From: Cotesia glomerata
Taxonomy: Eukaryota > Arthropoda > Insecta > Hymenoptera > Braconidae
Assembly (NCBI RefSeq): GCF_020080835.1
Contig: NC_058159.1
Location: forward strand, 11,904,001 to 11,968,000
DNA: 64,000 bases
Direction: 5' to 3'
In this document: positions 1-13,008 of the stretch, one piece after another
Numbering within the stretch: position 1 is the stretch's first letter
Layout: each line of letters begins with the position of its first letter
Translations under genes and position numbers: made by a program
The notes under the pieces: generated by a model
The model's input: the letters and a program-made list of their open reading frames with translations, nothing else
Told to the model about the DNA's origin: nothing
Database searches by the model: none

Positions 1-1699
<1,699 letters not shown>

Positions 1700-3842
1700 T
1701 GTTACGTCCGGATGTTAATTACGTAACAATTATGACAGTTCCTTAAATTTGAGACTAATCACCGAAGATTATGTGTCTCGAGAAGCGGGAACCGCGCCTA
1801 TACGTAACTGCACGCGGGATTCGACGCGACACAAGAAATCACGAAATTAGAGTAATTTTGGGGGATTTCGAAATAATTGTCGTATTGTCCTTGGAGTAGG
1901 TCAGGGCACGAGCGAATAAAAGGATAAACGAGGTTAAGATAAAATCAACGCAGAAAGAGGAACACTTATACCTGCTTGAAGGTCGAACCTGTGTGTCGTT
2001 GAGCTCTTGTCCAGGTACCTGGTGCCGAGTATTTTGGGGCTACTGGTCGAAAGGCAACTACTGGCTAGTAATTAGAGTGAACTATCGTAATAGGTGATCA
2101 GGGTTTCGTTCCAAATGAATAAATTTACAATTTTCGGGTGAATTGCGATTTTATTGAAATAAAAGAGTTAAAATTTAGTAACAATCACTGACTGGTTGAC
2201 TGGTTGATAACTTATGTTAATTGAAATCTTTACTGGTCACTTGACTTTACAATATTAATGGTTTCGATAAGGAAGAACAAATTATGATGTTCAATGCCTT
2301 GGGAGTTACGTTAGGAGAATTAAAAAGATAGCAGACCATGGTACTCTAATGCGTTCATGAGTTTTCTTTCTATTATCCGGATGCCGAACGCGACTAGTTT
2401 GAATTCGTTTGTCTATATTTTAAATCACTATGGTTTTATGCCCGTGACTCAGCGCATTATTTTCTCAGCTGAGGCTTCTCGCGAGTGGTAACGATATGTA
2501 TTGTAGCAGCTTATTTCCCTGCTTATCTCCACGAATAAATTCTTATCGTGGAACCTTTCTATTCCGATAGTGAAATCTCCCGTTTCCGAATAAAACCTTC
2601 GTGGTTCTAATGATAACGAACGCTGTGCCGAATATTTTTAGTCTTGTGTTTTTTTTTTGTTCTTAATCCCGGTTTAGTGATTGTTTATTTAGGCTACATG
2701 AGATACCGCGACGTACACTCACGTAAGTATTTTTGGGTTTTGAGATCTTTACTCTGATAAATGTTTCTTAGGCGATTGTCGAACCGTAATGATTTTTGAA
2801 TTTCAACTAACAGATAACCGCACGCAGCTGTTCTGGAGTTATTTATTCGATAATTGAAATATATTTTTGTTTATATTATTTTATCGATCCGAAGAATTGT
2901 TTGAATAACTATTTTTGAACGTGAATTGATTACTTAAGCCGACAACTTGTCAACCAATATAATATAGAACATAAGAATAATGAACCGTTTCTGTCTTAGT
3001 ACAATTAAATTAATTTATTACTCTCTAATTATTGATATTCATTTTATTAAAGCCGATGGCTTTTTTATTGAATTTGGGCACTCGGTAAATTCAATTAAAT
3101 AAATATTTAATGTAAGAAAAATATCACGGACCGTAACACTGGTTACCGACTTCCCGATGAGTGCCACTCTGGCTTCCGCGGCTAGGGTTTTTATACTCGC
3201 AGATCTGCCGTGATACCATAGTGGCTGGTTACGTAACTAGACAAAGCGTTACCGCATTACATAATGCGCGATGAATACTTCCATATAAGGTCATATTCGG
3301 GAAGCTTGGCCGCTGATAATTATTTCTCTCGTAGATGCATACGCGATGAGGTCCTAGATAAGTAGTTATTTGCCGAGGTTTACAGGCGGCTTTTGGACAA
3401 ACGAAAATGATTTTTCTCTTCGAGAATTTTTGTTAATGGGTAGTCGCAACTAAGACTATAAGCTCATCTCAAACCTCGTGCGAGTAAATATTCTTATCTA
3501 TGTTTTTCTTTCGTCTTATGTAGGAACAAAAAAAATGATTTAAAAAAAAATTATTTATTCCGGGTTTAATGTTCATCGGTGGCCAGGTTGGTAACAGCGA
3601 AGGACAATAGATTCCCTGCGATATACGTTTTTTTAGGGCCCTCCCACAATAGTTATGGCGTCGCTAGAAATATTAGCATAATAGTTACGCCTTCCTATAG
3701 ACTACTCCGGAGAGGAGGCTGAGGGGCCCCGGGTAGGCGGTTCTGGAGGGCACAGTGATACCATAGCTCGTAGTTTCTTCATTAATTAGTGGGCTTTTTG
3801 GTTAATTAACAATTCATCAAAGCGTTACGCGGGGCCGTAACA
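1700..3842 (+). mobile_element. Solo LTR (about 2.14 kb) with 4-bp target duplication
   Basis: The block starts TGTTACGTCC and ends GGCCGTAACA, so the termini are inverted and of TG...CA form. It is flanked by AAGT on both sides (1696-1699 and 3843-3846). Removing the block and one AAGT restores a normal composite-repeat junction. No gag or pol frame is present, so I read it as a solo LTR left by recombination. The strand is arbitrary. An internal 'ccgtaaca' at about 3139 resembles the LTR end, so an internal remnant plus truncated LTRs is a less likely alternative. Confidence 0.72.
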
Positions 3843-3846
3843 AAGT

Positions 3847-3905
3847 CAAAAATTAGGACGGTTGACCCTAAAGACCATGTCTGCAACTTCCCGCTCATTT
3901 TGAAC
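3847..3905 (+). repeat. Composite repeat, left-end fragment
   Basis: The 'ggttgaccctaaagacc' and 'gcaacttcccgctc' phrases mark the outer left end of the composite family. Identical ends are seen near 7430 and 8031. It is joined directly to a retrotransposon 3' remnant. Confidence 0.7.
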
Positions 3906-4219
3906 CTCAAAGACTTGCGTTCCACCGAAAGAAGAAGAGCAAATATCAGAAGATAGAAGGAAGGTAGTTAACACCTCAGCCACCAGAAGGAAGAGCAGTA
4001 GCTAGTTCCTCCCCTCACGAAGTAATGCCTGACGGCGGTTCCAATGAGGGATTAGAGAAAAGAAGAAAAGGGGTTTAGGGTTTAGTGAGTAGGGGCGTTA
4101 GCGTCGAGTTTTAGTATAATGCTGCGTCGAGTCTTCACACATCCAGGTGAAACAGCTATGCCTAGAATCCGCAAAAAGGATTGCCCCCTCTGAATATAAA
4201 AAAAAAAAAAAAAAAAAAA
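3906..4219 (+). mobile_element. R1-clade retrotransposon 3'-end remnant
   Basis: Only the last few ORF2 codons, the 3' UTR and a 22-nt poly(A) tail remain. The sequence parallels 1150-1449. The tail is followed by CACACCCACATCCATACAT repeats rather than pure CA, which fits an ACAY target. Its 5' side joins a composite-repeat end, so a deletion probably followed insertion. Confidence 0.82.
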
Positions 4220-4268
4220 CACACCCACATCCATACATACATACATACATGCATACATACATACATAC
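4220..4268. repeat. (ACAY)n / (CATA)n microsatellite
   Basis: Imperfect CATA tetranucleotides with ACAC and ACAT steps lie between the poly(A) tail and the composite right-end module. Confidence 0.9.
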
Positions 4269-4723
4269 AGACATACAGACACCATCGCGGGAATAGTCAG
4301 GGAAGCTTCCTAGGACCTCGAAACGTCGAGATTCGATAAAAACTCGATTTTCGTAAAACGGGGTAAAAACAATAACTTCCCGATTTTTGAATATCTTTGA
4401 TTTTCCTAGCGGGAAGTTGAAAATTAAAAAAAAAGTGTTTTTCATCTTACATAACTTTGACATTTATTTTCGGATCATATTTCATAAAATAAAATAATTA
4501 TTAGAGCCCAAGAAACCACTTCGATTGCCACTGGCCCAGTCAAAATCGGTTAATTTGTTCGTGAGTTATCGTTGTTGAAAAAATTCGGAAAAAGTGAATT
4601 TTTCAAATTTATCCAAAATTTTCAGTAGGATTTTCAATGGGATTCGAAAAACTGCGTCGAATGCTATCAACTGCGTGAAAATCGGTCTATTCATTCCAAA
4701 TTAATTGCCGTTTGAAAATTTAA
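4269..4723 (+). repeat. Composite repeat: right-end module then inverted arm
   Basis: The right-end module (to about 4420) carries the 'aacttcccg...gcgggaagtt' hairpin. It is followed by an arm containing 'ccacttcgattgccactgg', 'aaaatcggtta' and 'actgcgtcgaatgc', the reverse-strand versions of phrases in left arms such as 8200-8420. No gene is seen. Confidence 0.7.
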
Positions 4724-4745
4724 AAAAGTTTGGAAAATCCAAAAG

Positions 4746-5382
4746 TGCACGCCTCATAACGCTCATTCATTTTTTAAGAAAAAATAAATTGTGTAACTGA
4801 TAAAAAAAAGAAAATTATAATTAAGTAATTTCTTACAGAGTATTTTTTTTTTTAATATCAGCGCCCTTTTTTCTTGTTATATGTGCACGCAGTCTCAAAA
4901 AATCTAGCTTTATCAAGTGGCGCCATAGTTTTCACGTGACAAATAAGAAAAATTCGTTTGTCTTTGTACGGTTATATGGTAATAAATTTTAATAAAAATT
5001 CAATTAAAAAAAAAATACGTAAACTAGGCTACTGATATGAAATACGGACCCAGTTCATCGCATTCGTAAACTAATAAAAAAGGTCCGGTCTTGAAATATC
5101 AATTTGTTCGGGAGTAATCATTGGTACATCAAAAATGGGGTGACATCCGGACGTCCACGTAAAATTTTTTTCAAAACGTTTTTTTTTTCAAAATAGCAAC
5201 ATGAAATGATTTTAGAAAGTAAAAGATGGTTTAATTTAAGTGTTTTCTCCGTGTACACCTACTTATATTATTGTATAAGTGTAATATGGTTGTGATAGAG
5301 ACATTTAAATCACAAAATTGCATGACCTTGACGAGTCGAGTATAAAGCACAACCTCACGCGCTTCGCGCTATGAGGCGTGCA
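4746..5382 (+). mobile_element. MITE family A, copy 1
   Basis: A 637-bp non-coding element has terminal inverted repeats TGCACGCCTCATAACGC and GCGCTATGAGGCGTGCA. Related copies are at 12398-13008 and 59249-59852. A further short match upstream (4724-4745) is also shared, so the mobile unit may start slightly earlier. The 3' end has its own small GCGCTTCGCGC palindrome. No transposase frame is present. Confidence 0.8.
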
Positions 5383-5384
5383 AT

Positions 5385-5503
5385 AGAGTCATATGGGACA
5401 AGTGTGCGCAGTGGATAAGAGTGCGCAATTCTATGTATTTAGGACTCAAATGAATTGGTTTGCGCACTCTTACCCACTGCGCACGCTTGCCCGACATGAC
5501 TCT
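5385..5503. mobile_element. 119-bp hairpin MITE with AAT target duplication
   Basis: Two arms of about 44 nt are inverted copies: AGAGTCATATGGGACAAGTG at the left and its near-complement at the right end, both containing GTGCGCAGTGG and AAGAGTGCGCAA. The loop is about 30 nt. The trinucleotide AAT flanks both sides (5382-5384, 5504-5506). It inserted at the very end of MITE copy 1. It is non-coding. Confidence 0.78.
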
Positions 5504-5509
5504 AATCGT

Positions 5510-5760
5510 GTTTTAAGAAATTCCTATCAGACTTTTGAGCTTGAAGAGCTCAAAAGCATGGAATAGCTAACTTTTTGAGCTTGGAGAGCTCAAAAAAACT
5601 CATAAATTATATCTTAGAGCTCAAAGAGCTCAAAAACGCCATAAGTGCAGTTTTCAGCGCTTAGGTATGGAATCAGTGGGAAATTGCAAGGTTGGCATTT
5701 AGGATCGACCGTTTTGCTAATTTTTTTTATTGAAAAATTTTCCCCTAGCGCTTAACTTGA
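5510..5760 (-). repeat. Composite repeat terminus with GAGCTC hairpins
   Basis: Three successive palindromic units of the type 'ttgagcttgaagagctcaa' are followed by 'taggtatggaatcagtggga' and a diverged 'ggttggcatttaggatcgaccg' end. The order is the reverse complement of the left ends at 7430 and 8031. Confidence 0.7.
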
Positions 5761-6146
5761 ATTCTTTATTTCAAGCTATAGCTTATAAATTTTGATGTGT
5801 TCGGTAAGTGTAGCTTTGTACATCCATGGGCCAGACGAACCCTTGTTATAGAACATATTTGGCTATATTAGAAATGTAAAATATTTTTCACCAGTCGTCA
5901 AAACCAATTGGATAATAGTGATTCTGAAATTATATATAAGTGAATCAACATGCAATTATTGTGCAGTAAAAAAATTTTTTTTGCCGTCATCCTTGGGGAT
6001 TAATCACAGCTCCTACAGTACATTATTGAATGATTCGTAATTAAAAACTTGATCAAAAGCGTAGTCTTACAATCCAATACGATTATTTGTACGATTTCAC
6101 TAAAATCTCTTTTCTGTTAAATATACATTTAATTGTTTCTCAACAG
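5761..6146. other. Intron sequence upstream of the first visible Dscam exon
   Basis: AT-rich intron. I see nothing specific except a normal 3' splice region, with 'ttgtttctcaacag' ending at 6146. Confidence 0.6.
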
Positions 6147-6298
6147 GTTTGTCATAGGCCAATACGTAACTGTCCATGGAGATGTTATATCACATGTGAA
6201 TATTAGTCAAGTTATGGTAGAAGATGGTGGTGAATATTCTTGCACAGCTGAAAATCGAGCAGGGAAAGTCACACATGCAGCACGTCTGAATGTTTATG
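6147..6298 (+). CDS. Dscam2: Dscam-family exon, C-terminal half of Ig6
   Basis: This 152-nt exon encodes about 50 residues (FVIGQYVTVHGDVISH... to ...ARLNVY). It includes the DGGEYSC motif, the conserved D-x-G-x-Y-x-C of an immunoglobulin domain's F strand. The acceptor is CAACAG before 6147 and the donor is GTATGT at 6299. The exon starts with the last base of a split codon and ends in phase 1, and the split Gly codon is completed by the exon at 11358. Dscam proteins are neuronal homophilic adhesion receptors with ten Ig and six fibronectin III domains, acting at the plasma membrane. The family assignment is secure; the paralog (Dscam2-like rather than Dscam3 or Dscam4) is tentative. The next coding exon is 5 kb downstream, past several repeats. 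Confidence 0.85.
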
Positions 6299-6374
6299 GT
6301 ATGTACATTGAAGAATAAATTTACTTGCTATTAAAAGCGTAATTCACAAAAATCATAAAGTTATTGGTTTTACT

Positions 6375-6640
6375 CTAATTATTCGAAAATCGAATGCTCA
6401 TTAGATCTCCATGTTTTAAGATCTTAAGAAGCTATTATGACTATTTTTACGAAGATGTCCTGATGTACGCACGCGCGCGCGCACGCACGTACACACGTGT
6501 GTGTGTGTGTGTGTGTGTGTATTTTGTAACCTTCCGCTTTGAAAATTAACAATTTTCATAAGTCGGAAGTTGTAAATTTCGGACCGATTTTTAGAATGAA
6601 AATTTTCATCAGATCTCCACGTTTTGAAATCCTACTCAGA
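6375..6640 (-). repeat. Composite repeat in reverse orientation with GC/GT microsatellite
   Basis: This is the reverse complement of the right-end module ('aagaagctattatgactattttta' matches its 'aaaaatagtcaggaaagcttctt'). It is followed by alternating CG/CA/TG sequence at about 6466-6521 and a hairpin 'aaccttccg...cggaagtt'. The alternating purine-pyrimidine tract is Z-DNA-prone in principle. Confidence 0.65.
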
Positions 6641-7429
6641 AAAAAATAGGGGCTGCTACATGATACATTCCTATAATAGCAACATAATTTTTTCATGTGG
6701 CTGCCATATTATTTCCATGTTATAGCAACATGAAAATCCTCTTAGGATTGGCACGATTTTTTACAGTGAAAATGTTTTTGTTCGGATTTGTACTTAATGG
6801 AGTTACAAACATTTTTTACGCTTCTTTTAATCGGTGCATCAGAACCGTCAATTGATTCTTAGTCTTAAATAAATTGTTTCGTAACACTATACAGGGTAAA
6901 AGACCCCATTAATGGCAGGGACCCGATTACTGACACTTTCTTTGATTTTGGTACTTATTCAATTTATGAAATCATTAATTTCAATAATGAATATATTATT
7001 TCTAATCTTTAAGACCTTTAGATCAAAAAAATTTTTAATTTTTATTCCAAGTAGAACATTTTTGTACTGAAAAAAAAAGTGCCACTGATAGGGGTAAAAG
7101 GTGCCACAACTGGGGACTATTACCTTACTTATTTTTTTTTTTTTTTTATCAAAAGACAAGGTGCTATCAGAGGTAAAAAATCTTTGATTCTTATATAATC
7201 AACATGACACAGAAAAAAAAATTAACTTAAATCAAGCGAAAAATTCTTGAACCAAGAAAATAATTTTGAAAGGTTCGATTGTCTTGAATCAAGGCGAAAA
7301 ATTTTTGAATCAAGTAAAATTTACATAATTAACTTACTTAACACTTTTGTAGAACGTTCAATTTTGAACAAAACCTATTGATCGTCGAGATTATTCCATG
7401 AAATGCCTCTGAATTGGAGAATTTTTAAG
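6641..7429. other. Intron with repeat debris
   Basis: AT-rich intron. At about 6745-6785 a segment 'acagtgaaaatgtttttg' plus 'ttcggattt' matches the right terminus of the fold-back element at 62409-62937, so a decayed relative ends here. No gene is seen. Confidence 0.5.
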
Positions 7430-7840
7430 AAAAAAAAATTAGGAAAACGGTTGACCCTAAAAGCCATCCCTGCAACTTCCCGCTAATTCCATACTTAAGC
7501 GCTCAAAATTGCATATAATACGTTTTTGAGCTCTTCGGGCTCAAAAATATTATTTTTGTATCATTTTGAGCTCTCTCAACTCAAAAGTCTTATCAAAGTT
7601 CGATGAGACACGATTTTTTTAATTTTCAAACTGCTATAACTTTTGAATGAATCAACCGATTTCCACGAAGTTGGCGGCGATCGACGTAGTTTTTTGAGCT
7701 CTATAGAAAATTTAAAGCAAAAAAAATTGATCTGATAAAACATTTCGGAGTTATTACAAAAAAACACTTTGTTTGATTTTTTTCGACAACGATATCTCAC
7801 GAACGCAACAACCGAATCTGACGCACTTGGTGGCAATCGA

Positions 7841-7886
<46 letters not shown>

Positions 7887-8030
7887 TGTGTGACCCGCTT
7901 ATAACTTTTGAACAGCTCATCCGATTTTATCGTGGTTGGTGCCATTTGAAAGGGCTTGGCCAAAATTAGATTTTGAGTATAATTTTGACCGATTCAGATC
8001 AGTCGATTTTGAAATCTTAAAAAAACTAAG
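7430..8030 (+). repeat. Composite repeat, left half with (TG)n core
   Basis: It begins with the outer end ('aaacggttgaccctaaaagcc', 'gcaacttcccgctaattcc') and continues through GAGCTC hairpins and the arm. A (TG)n tract lies at about 7842-7892, followed by 'cttataacttttgaacagctc'. The copy is immediately followed by another left end at 8031. Confidence 0.8.
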
Positions 8031-9075
8031 AAAAAAAATTAGGACGACGGTTGACCCTAAAGGCCATCCCTGCAACTTCCCGCTCATTTTGTACTTGAGC
8101 TCTCCGAGCTCAAAAAAATAGCTTTTGTATGCTTTTGAGCTCCTCGGGCTCAAAAGTTTGATAAAATACTATTTTTTGAGTTTTCAAATCGCAATAACTT
8201 TTGAATTAATGAACCGATTTCCACGCGGTTGGCAGCATTCGACGCAGTTTTTCAAGCCTCATAAAGAATCTTTGAGTATGAATTGATCCTACTCTTAATT
8301 TCGGAGTGATTCCAAAAAAACACTTTTTTCGGTTTTCTTTCGACAACGATAACTCACGAACGAATGAACCGATTTTGACCGGACTGACAGCAATCGACGT
8401 GGTTTTTTTATGTTAAGAACTGATTAGTTTTTGGGATTGATCGGTAAAGCCGTTGCAAGCCTTTTATAACTTTTGAACGGCTTGACCGATCAGACCAGTA
8501 GATTTTGAGAAATCTCAAAAAAACTACAAAAAAAAATTTTTTCAAATGTGGTTGTTTTTGGATAACTTTTAAACGGCTCCACCGATTGATTCTAAAAACT
8601 AATCAGCTTTAGACAATGAAAAACCACGTCGATTGCCACCAAGCTGGTCAAAATCGGTTGATTCGTTCGAGAGATATCGTGAACGCAAGAAAACCGAAAA
8701 AAGTGTTTCTTCGGAATTACTCTGAAATTTGTGGTTCGATCAATTAAAACCTGAAAATTTTTAATGAGGCTGATAAAACTGCGTCGAATGCCGCCAATTG
8801 CGTGAAAATCGGTTGATCCATTCAAAAGTTATTGTGGTTTGAAAATTAAAAAAATAGTGTTCTTTGAAACTTCTATTAGATTTTTGACTTGAAGAGCTCA
8901 GATGCATAGAAATACTATTTCTTTGAGCTCAGTGAATTTAAAATATCACAGAAATTATATTGGAGCTCAAAAATCTTAAAAACGTCATAAGTACAATGTT
9001 AAGCGCCCAGGTATGGAATTAGCGGGAAGTTGCAGGGATGGCCTTCAGAGTGAACCGTTTTTCTGATTTTTTCGA
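8031..9075. repeat. Complete fold-back copy, about 1 kb near-palindrome
   Basis: The left half (8031-8500) and right half (8540-9075) are inverted copies of each other. 'ggttgaccctaaaggcc' at the left matches 'ggccttcagagtgaacc' at the right, and 'gcaacttcccgctcatt' matches 'aattagcgggaagttgc'. 'tgacagcaatcgacgtgg' matches 'ccacgtcgattgccacc', and GAGCTC hairpins occupy both arms. The symmetric centre near 8520-8540 lacks the CA tract seen in other copies. There is no coding frame. Confidence 0.82.
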
Positions 9076-9389
9076 CAACGATAACTCACGAATCAATCAA
9101 CCGATTTTCACGTTCTTGGTGGCGATCGATGTGGTTTTTTTGGATTTAATAATTATTTGATTTCATCAAAAACGATCCAAAGAGAAATGTCGAACTTGTG
9201 TGAAAAAAAAACATTATTTTTCGAAATTTTTCGTTTTCGATAACTCTTGAACAAATCAACCGATTTTGACGGGACTGGTGGCAATCGACGTGGTTTGTCA
9301 AACTTAAGAGCAAATCAATTTTTGGAATTGATCGGTGGTGCCGTTTAGAAGTTATTCCAAAAAAAACGATTTTTTGAAAATTTTATAAC
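9076..9389 (+). repeat. Composite repeat arm, left part of an interrupted copy
   Basis: Standard arm phrases ('gataactcacgaatcaatca', 'gacgggactggtggcaatcg') end at 'gaaaatttta'. The matching continuation 'tttatttttgag' resumes at 10308, so the material between is an insertion. Confidence 0.7.
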
Positions 9390-10307
9390 TGACATAAGTC
9401 GGGAGGGCGCAAAATATCAAACCAAAAATTGTTTTATCTTCAGAGGTATTGTCAATGACCTCTCATTTTATATTAATTTTAAAGAAATTCGATGTTAGCG
9501 TTACATCTCAGGTTTAGGTTAAGTAATTTGTTAATTTAAAATTTACAATTACTTTTGGTTTATATCGAGTCATTTATTTTTTTTGGAGTCGTACCGCTTT
9601 GCGTAGCGCTGCGACTCACTTAAGTTGGGAGGTGTTATGTTCTCGCAAATTTTAAATTTATTTTAAAATTAATAAATTATTATTTAAATCTATTTATTAT
9701 TATCCGAGGTATTTCGTAACGGAAATACCTCGAGATAAGAGATTTCTGGAACGTCAACGCAGCCCAGTAGCCTAAACAGTCTACGTTGTGGGATTTGGAC
9801 TGCGTTGATGTTCACATAGGGTAACCTGAGATGCCGCGTTGCTAAAAATCATTATAAAATCTCTTTGTAATAATCATTCATATACATTCTGTCTTCAGAA
9901 TTCATCTGAAGCAGTCAGTCCTCGGACTTAGCAGAGGAGCAATCTCTGCTGGACTGAGGCTGAATCTGCCTAATACTTATTAATAAATCTATATTTAATT
10001 ATCAATCGATTAATATGGATTTTTATTAAAACCTTATTCCCCAGGGTGTAAGCGCTTTTATTAGCTGTTTTCCACCCTGGTGATATCGCCTAAAGCGCTA
10101 GTCAGCGTTTAGGCACTATATCCACATCCTATTTGAGGGCAGGTTAATTGAAAGTAACATAAAACATGTAAAATTTTAATTTTAAAAGTGACTTCGTAGA
10201 GTAAACCAGTGACACGACCCACCTGGAGTCTATTGACATCCTAACGAGGTCGAAATCTGGACTTAAATAATTTTCAATTAAATAACCCAAAATTTGGGAA
10301 CGTAACA
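9390..10307 (+). mobile_element. LTR retrotransposon remnant ending in an LTR of about 675 bp
   Basis: The insertion splits a composite repeat with TTTA at both borders. Its 3' part (9633-10307) begins TGTTATGTTCTC and ends GAACGTAACA, so it has inverted TG...CA termini. It contains a TATA-like 'tataaaatc' near 9851, an 'aataaa' signal and a long palindrome ('aacgtcaacgcag'/'ctgcgttgatgtt'). The purine run 'gggagg' just before 9633 fits a polypurine tract. The stretch 9390-9632 is then residual internal sequence. No gag or pol frame remains. Confidence 0.6.
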
Positions 10308-10745
<438 letters not shown>

Positions 10746-11357
10746 TTAATAATTATTATCCAATTTTAACATAATTTCATTGTTCATTAAATATTTGTGG
10801 TATAGTAATGTCAACGAACCAATTAAATGCCGTAAATAGTCTTACGATCGTCATTTTGACGATCTGTCGTGAGGAAACGCTGTATAGCTTACCTATATAA
10901 TAATCTTTTAGAAGGCTTTCACAAGACTGCTGTAAAGTGCAATAATTGCTAGCGTCAAATTCTATCTATGGATCTGGCTACAGATACTTGTGACAAATTC
11001 GAATTGCAAGCATCTGCTACAAATTTCTGGTGCAAAAAATGCGCCAGAAACCAACAAAGTACGAGACCATGAGCAAGTTATACACATTCTTTGAGTTAGT
11101 TTTTTGCTACACGATTTTGTACAAGATACATACGTAGATGGAGACGCTAGAAACTAAGGGTTGTACACAAAGCTCTGCGACAGCAATCTTGCTCAAATAC
11201 GTGTACCTTGGGAAATTGACTTTACAGCGTATCACCAAGAAAGATCATTATACAGCGTATAGCCAGAATAGCAATATTTATTCTGACAATATTTTTTTCT
11301 CCATCTGACGTTTAAACGTTACAACTGAAAATGACGTATCTACTTATTTTACTCCAG
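10746..11357. other. Intron, no recognisable gene
   Basis: I looked here for a second, mutually exclusive Ig7 exon, as insect Dscam2 genes often have, and did not find one. The 3' end is a normal acceptor ('tttactccag'). Confidence 0.6.
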
Positions 11358-11630
11358 GTTTACCATACATCAGAACTATTCCAAAAGTAACAGCAGTTGC
11401 AGGAGAGACATTACGTTTAAAATGTCCAGTTGCTGGATACCCAATAGAAGAAATAAAATGGGAACGAAGTGGACGTGAATTACCGGACAATCTTCGGCAA
11501 AAAGTTCTACCTGATGGCACTTTGGTGGTATCAAGTGTACAGAAAGAATCAGACACTGGAACTTATACTTGTTGGGCTAGAAATAAGCAAGGACATAGCG
11601 CTAGAAGATCTGGAGATATCACAGTAATAG
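11358..11630 (+). CDS. Dscam2: Dscam-family exon, complete Ig7
   Basis: A 273-nt exon in phase 1 at both ends encodes a whole immunoglobulin domain. The first cysteine is in LKCPVAGYP, the core tryptophan in IKWERSG and the second cysteine in SDTGTYTCWARN. CAG precedes the exon and GTAAGG follows at 11631. In insects Dscam2 commonly has two alternative Ig7 exons and Dscam1 has dozens. A single Ig7 exon here argues against Dscam1 and suggests either a constitutive Ig7 paralog or a lost or unrecognised alternative exon. The exon joins the 11866 exon in frame through a split Val codon over a 235-bp intron. Confidence 0.92.
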
Positions 11631-11865
11631 GTAAGGCGTCGTAATTATATTTGACCCTACTTATTGAGATTTCACAGGACAGCAATTTGGAATTTCCATC
11701 AGGGATCAAAACTTTACTGGGAAGCAGTAATGAGTTTATTTTGAAATTTATAAATCAGAAATATAATTATTTTTTAGGAATCCAAAATCAAGAGGTCAAA
11801 TTATCTGTTGATGATCAGTAATATAACATCTTTACTGCTCAATCGTTAATCTTGTTGCTTTTCAG

Positions 11866-12150
11866 TTCCCCCGAAAATTAGTCCATTTACGGCAGATCGT
11901 GATCTTCACCTTGGAGAACGCACCAGCTTTACTTGTTCAGTCACAAGAGGCGATCAGCCAGTGAGAATCAGCTGGTTGAAAGATGGCCGCCCTTTAGGAC
12001 CCTCTGAACGGGTGTCCATCACCAATGTTGATCAGTTTAATAGCATACTGATGATTGAAAGTTTATCTCCAGATCATAATGGGAATTATTCCTGTGTTGC
12101 TTCTAATCCAGCTGCAGAGATATCACATATGCAGCAACTTGTGGTTCATG
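11866..12150 (+). CDS. Dscam2: Dscam-family exon, complete Ig8
   Basis: A 285-nt exon encodes VPPKISPFTADRD... to ...QQLVVH. The Ig landmarks are visible: Cys in FTCSV, Trp in ISWLKDG and the PDHNGNYSCVASN F-strand motif. The acceptor is TTTTCAG before 11866. The donor GTAATC at 12151 is usable but weaker than its neighbours. The exon ends in phase 1. The expected next exon would complete the Gly or Val codon and start the Ig9 domain with a PPRW-type sequence. It was not found before 47418, so the following intron is at least 35 kb here or hides an exon. Confidence 0.92.
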
Positions 12151-12397
12151 GTAATCCTCCCTCTAGGCCCCGAGATTAGCCTACGGACGCCCTGACCGCC
12201 CGTTTGTGAGAGAGCGTGCTTGATGCGTATTTTTTCTACCATTTTCCGAAATTTATCTGAAACCACTGACCAAACCTAGTCACTGAATTAAAAACAACCA
12301 TTTTTAAATATTGATTGAAATATAAATGTATTCATATATTTTTGATCAGTGGAATGAGCACCGAGTGTAAAGTGAAAAAGTTTGGAAAATCCAAAAG
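12151..12397. other. Intron start after Ig8
   Basis: No gene or repeat is recognised apart from the first bases shared with MITE family A at the right edge. Confidence 0.5.
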
Positions 12398-13008
12398 AGC
12401 ACGCCTCATAACGCTCATTCATTTTTTAAGAAAAAAATTAATTGTGTAATTGATTTAAAAAAAAATTATAATTAAGTAATTTCTTACAGAGTATTTTTTA
12501 TTTTTTTTTTTAAATATCGGCGCCTTTTTTTCTGTCATATGCGCTCGCAGTTTAAAAAAATCTAGCTTGATCAAGTGGTGCCATAGTTTTCACGTGACAA
12601 ATAAGAAAAGTTCGTTTGGCTTTGTACGGTTGAAGTGAATTTTAATAAAAATTCAATTAAAAAAAAAATACGTAAACTAGGCCACTGATATGAAATACGG
12701 ACCCATTTAATCGAATTCTTAAACTAATAAAAAAAGTCCGATCTTGAAATATCAATTGGGGTGACATCCGGACGTCCACATAAAATTTTTTTCAAAATGT
12801 TTTTTTTTTTTTCAAAATAGCAACATGAAATGATTTTAGAAAGTAAAAGATGGTTTAATTTAAGTATTTTTTCGGTGTACATCTACTTATATCATTGTAT
12901 AAGTGTAATATGGTTGTGATAGAGGCATTTAAAGATCACAAAATTGCTTGACCTTGACGCGTCGAGTATATAGCACAACCTCACGTGCTTCGCGCTATGA
13001 GGCGTGCA
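12398..13008 (+). mobile_element. MITE family A, copy 2
   Basis: A copy of the element at 4746-5382 with about the same length. The left end is GCACGCCTCATAACGC and the right end GCGCTATGAGGCGTGCA. A deletion of about 20 bp and scattered substitutions separate the copies. It is non-coding. Confidence 0.82.

Noticed and set aside
6885..7180. Possible MITE around 'cagggtaaaagacccc' and 'ggggtaaaaggtgcc'
   Set aside because: The two segments are not clearly inverted copies and no duplication could be defined.
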